From: Candidatus Nitrosymbiomonas sp.
Lineage (GTDB): Bacteria; Sysuimicrobiota; Sysuimicrobiia; Sysuimicrobiales; Humicultoraceae
Assembly (NCBI GenBank): GCA_020724185.1
Contig: DYHL01000040.1
Location: forward strand, 1-14,478
Length of the DNA stretch: 14,478 nt
Reading direction: 5' to 3'
Part shown: positions 13,586 through 14,478 of the stretch, piece after piece
Numbering within the stretch: position 1 is the stretch's first letter
Layout of the letters: the number at the start of each line of letters is the position of its first letter
Program-made: the position numbers and the translations under genes
Notes under the pieces: generated by a model
Told to the model about the DNA's origin: nothing
Databases searched by the model: none
The model's input: only the letters and a program-made list of their open reading frames with translations

Positions 13586-14478
13586 GGGCCGCCGGCTTCT
13601 CGCAACGGTCGCCGGCTTCCTGTTGATGACGGCGCTCGCTGCCGTGACGTCGGGGTGTCAAGTGCACCGGCGGGCAGCGCCTGTCGGCATCGGACTGCTG
13701 CAGGTGGGCGACGTTGTGCGCGCCACTGACCGACCTGCGTTGAGCCCCGTGGCCTGGTCGCCGGACGGCGGGCAGTTCGCCTATGGTAGCCGCGACGGCG
13801 TCTGGGTCCACGATGTCGGTGATGCCCGCGGCAACAAGATCGCGCCGGGCGAGGCGGTTGCGGCCGTGGCATGGTCACCGGCCGGTGGCACGCTGGCCTA
13901 TGTAGACCGCGGCACCCTCTGGACCGTTCAACTGGATGGAAGAGGCCGCCGCCAGATTCCCATCAAGGGGATTGCCTCCAGCCCAACCTGGGCGCCGGGA
14001 GGCGGCTGGCTCGTCGTTGTGACACGGACGGTGGGAGCTGGCCCCGCGGCCTCGCAACTGTGGATCGCCGATTCCAACGGCGCCCAACCCCGGCAGATCG
14101 GGTGGCAGCCGAGGGGGCGTCACGTAGGGGCCCTGGGGTGGTTCCCGGACTCGTTGCATCTCTTCGTGGGCTTGACCGCGCAGGGGAGTGAAACAGCCGT
14201 CGAGTGGTGGCAGGTGCGCGCGGCCTACCCCGATTCCCGCAGGCTTCCAGGACCACCGGTTCCGGCGCTGGAGGCGGTGCTCTCCCCGTCGGGCGAGTGG
14301 GTGGCGTTCGTTGCCGGGATTCCTGGCGCGGAACGCGCCTATGTTGTCCGTCGCGGGGGCGGCGGCATGGCCCCGGTCTCGCCCGCCGTCCGGCGTCTGA
14401 GCGGCCTGACCTGGTCCCCGCACGGGGACAAGCTGGCATACGGGTTGATGAAGGACGCGGCGACGGCCGAGATCTACG
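13557..14478 (+). CDS. TolB/WD40-like beta-propeller lipoprotein, 3'-partial
   Basis: The frame runs off the window. Starting at TTG 13557, the product opens with a basic stretch (GRRLLATVAGFLLMTALAAV) and a lipobox-like VTSGC with Cys at 34, so it is probably a membrane-anchored lipoprotein. Six propeller-type strand motifs follow: AWSPDGGQFAYG, AWSPAGGTLAYV, TWAPGGGWLVVV, GWFPDSLHLFVG, VLSPSGEWVAFV and TWSPHGDKLAYG, spaced about 40-55 residues apart. Such propellers bind proteins or ligands outside the cell. No enzymatic site is visible. The start is uncertain: an in-frame ATG at 13521 would lie deeper inside the SAM synthetase gene, and the ATG at 13626 would destroy the signal peptide. 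The overlap with the preceding gene implies cotranscription. Confidence 0.78.
   Translation, partial: MPRGATRSAEGRRLLATVAGFLLMTALAAVTSGCQVHRRAAPVGIGLLQVGDVVRATDRPALSPVAWSPDGGQFAYGSRDGVWVHDVGDARGNKIAPGEAVAAVAWSPAGGTLAYVDRGTLWTVQLDGRGRRQIPIKGIASSPTWAPGGGWLVVVTRTVGAGPAASQLWIADSNGAQPRQIGWQPRGRHVGALGWFPDSLHLFVGLTAQGSETAVEWWQVRAAYPDSRRLPGPPVPALEAVLSPSGEWVAFVAGIPGAERAYVVRRGGGGMAPVSPAVRRLSGLTWSPHGDKLAYGLMKDAATAEIY

Overview
The window is bacterial chromosomal DNA of high GC content. From about 3.66 kb onward it carries a densely packed, plus-strand housekeeping block in an order known from Bacillota-like and related Terrabacteria lineages: rpsB, tsf, pyrH, frr, a small PASTA-like ORF, uppS, cdsA, dxr, rseP (site-2 protease) and ispG. 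A rhomboid protease gene, an archaeal-type S-adenosylmethionine synthetase and the start of a beta-propeller lipoprotein follow. There is no rRNA, tRNA or other clear taxonomic marker. I infer an uncultured high-GC, possibly thermophile-related bacterium and cannot name the phylum.

Region 1 (1-1142) is the 3' part of a dicarboxylate/amino-acid:cation symporter gene of visibly lower GC than the rest. Its 5' end is cut by the window edge or rearranged. Region 2 (1143-3655) is a graveyard of nested insertion sequences on the minus strand. An old DDE-integrase element has lost two internal pieces. A 1264-bp IS256-family element has inserted behind its reading frame, with 17-bp perfect terminal inverted repeats and an intact 9-bp target duplication. 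The IS256 transposase itself carries an in-frame internal deletion and a probable 5' frameshift, so it is likely non-autonomous although its catalytic residues remain.

Region 3 (3656-12291) is the housekeeping operon. A sigma70-like promoter, a 16-bp tandem repeat and several CCGCGG palindromes precede rpsB, which starts at TTG behind a strong ribosome binding site. Neighbouring genes overlap by a few bases or lie a few bases apart, so one long transcript is likely. Products make ribosomal protein S2, recycle EF-Tu, make UDP, split ribosomes after termination, supply the undecaprenyl carrier and CDP-diacylglycerol for envelope synthesis, carry out two steps of the non-mevalonate isoprenoid pathway (Dxr, IspG) and cleave membrane proteins (RseP, rhomboid). 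Isoprenoid supply (Dxr, IspG) feeds UppS, so much of the operon couples translation to envelope growth.

Region 4 (12292-14478) has its own promoter driving the archaeal-type metK, followed by an overlapping, window-truncated TolB/WD40-like lipoprotein gene. I see no CRISPR array, no defence system and no clearly new multi-gene system. The points most worth a second look are the archaeal-type MetK, the PASTA-like ORF between frr and uppS, the rpsB leader repeats and the nested, internally deleted insertion sequences.
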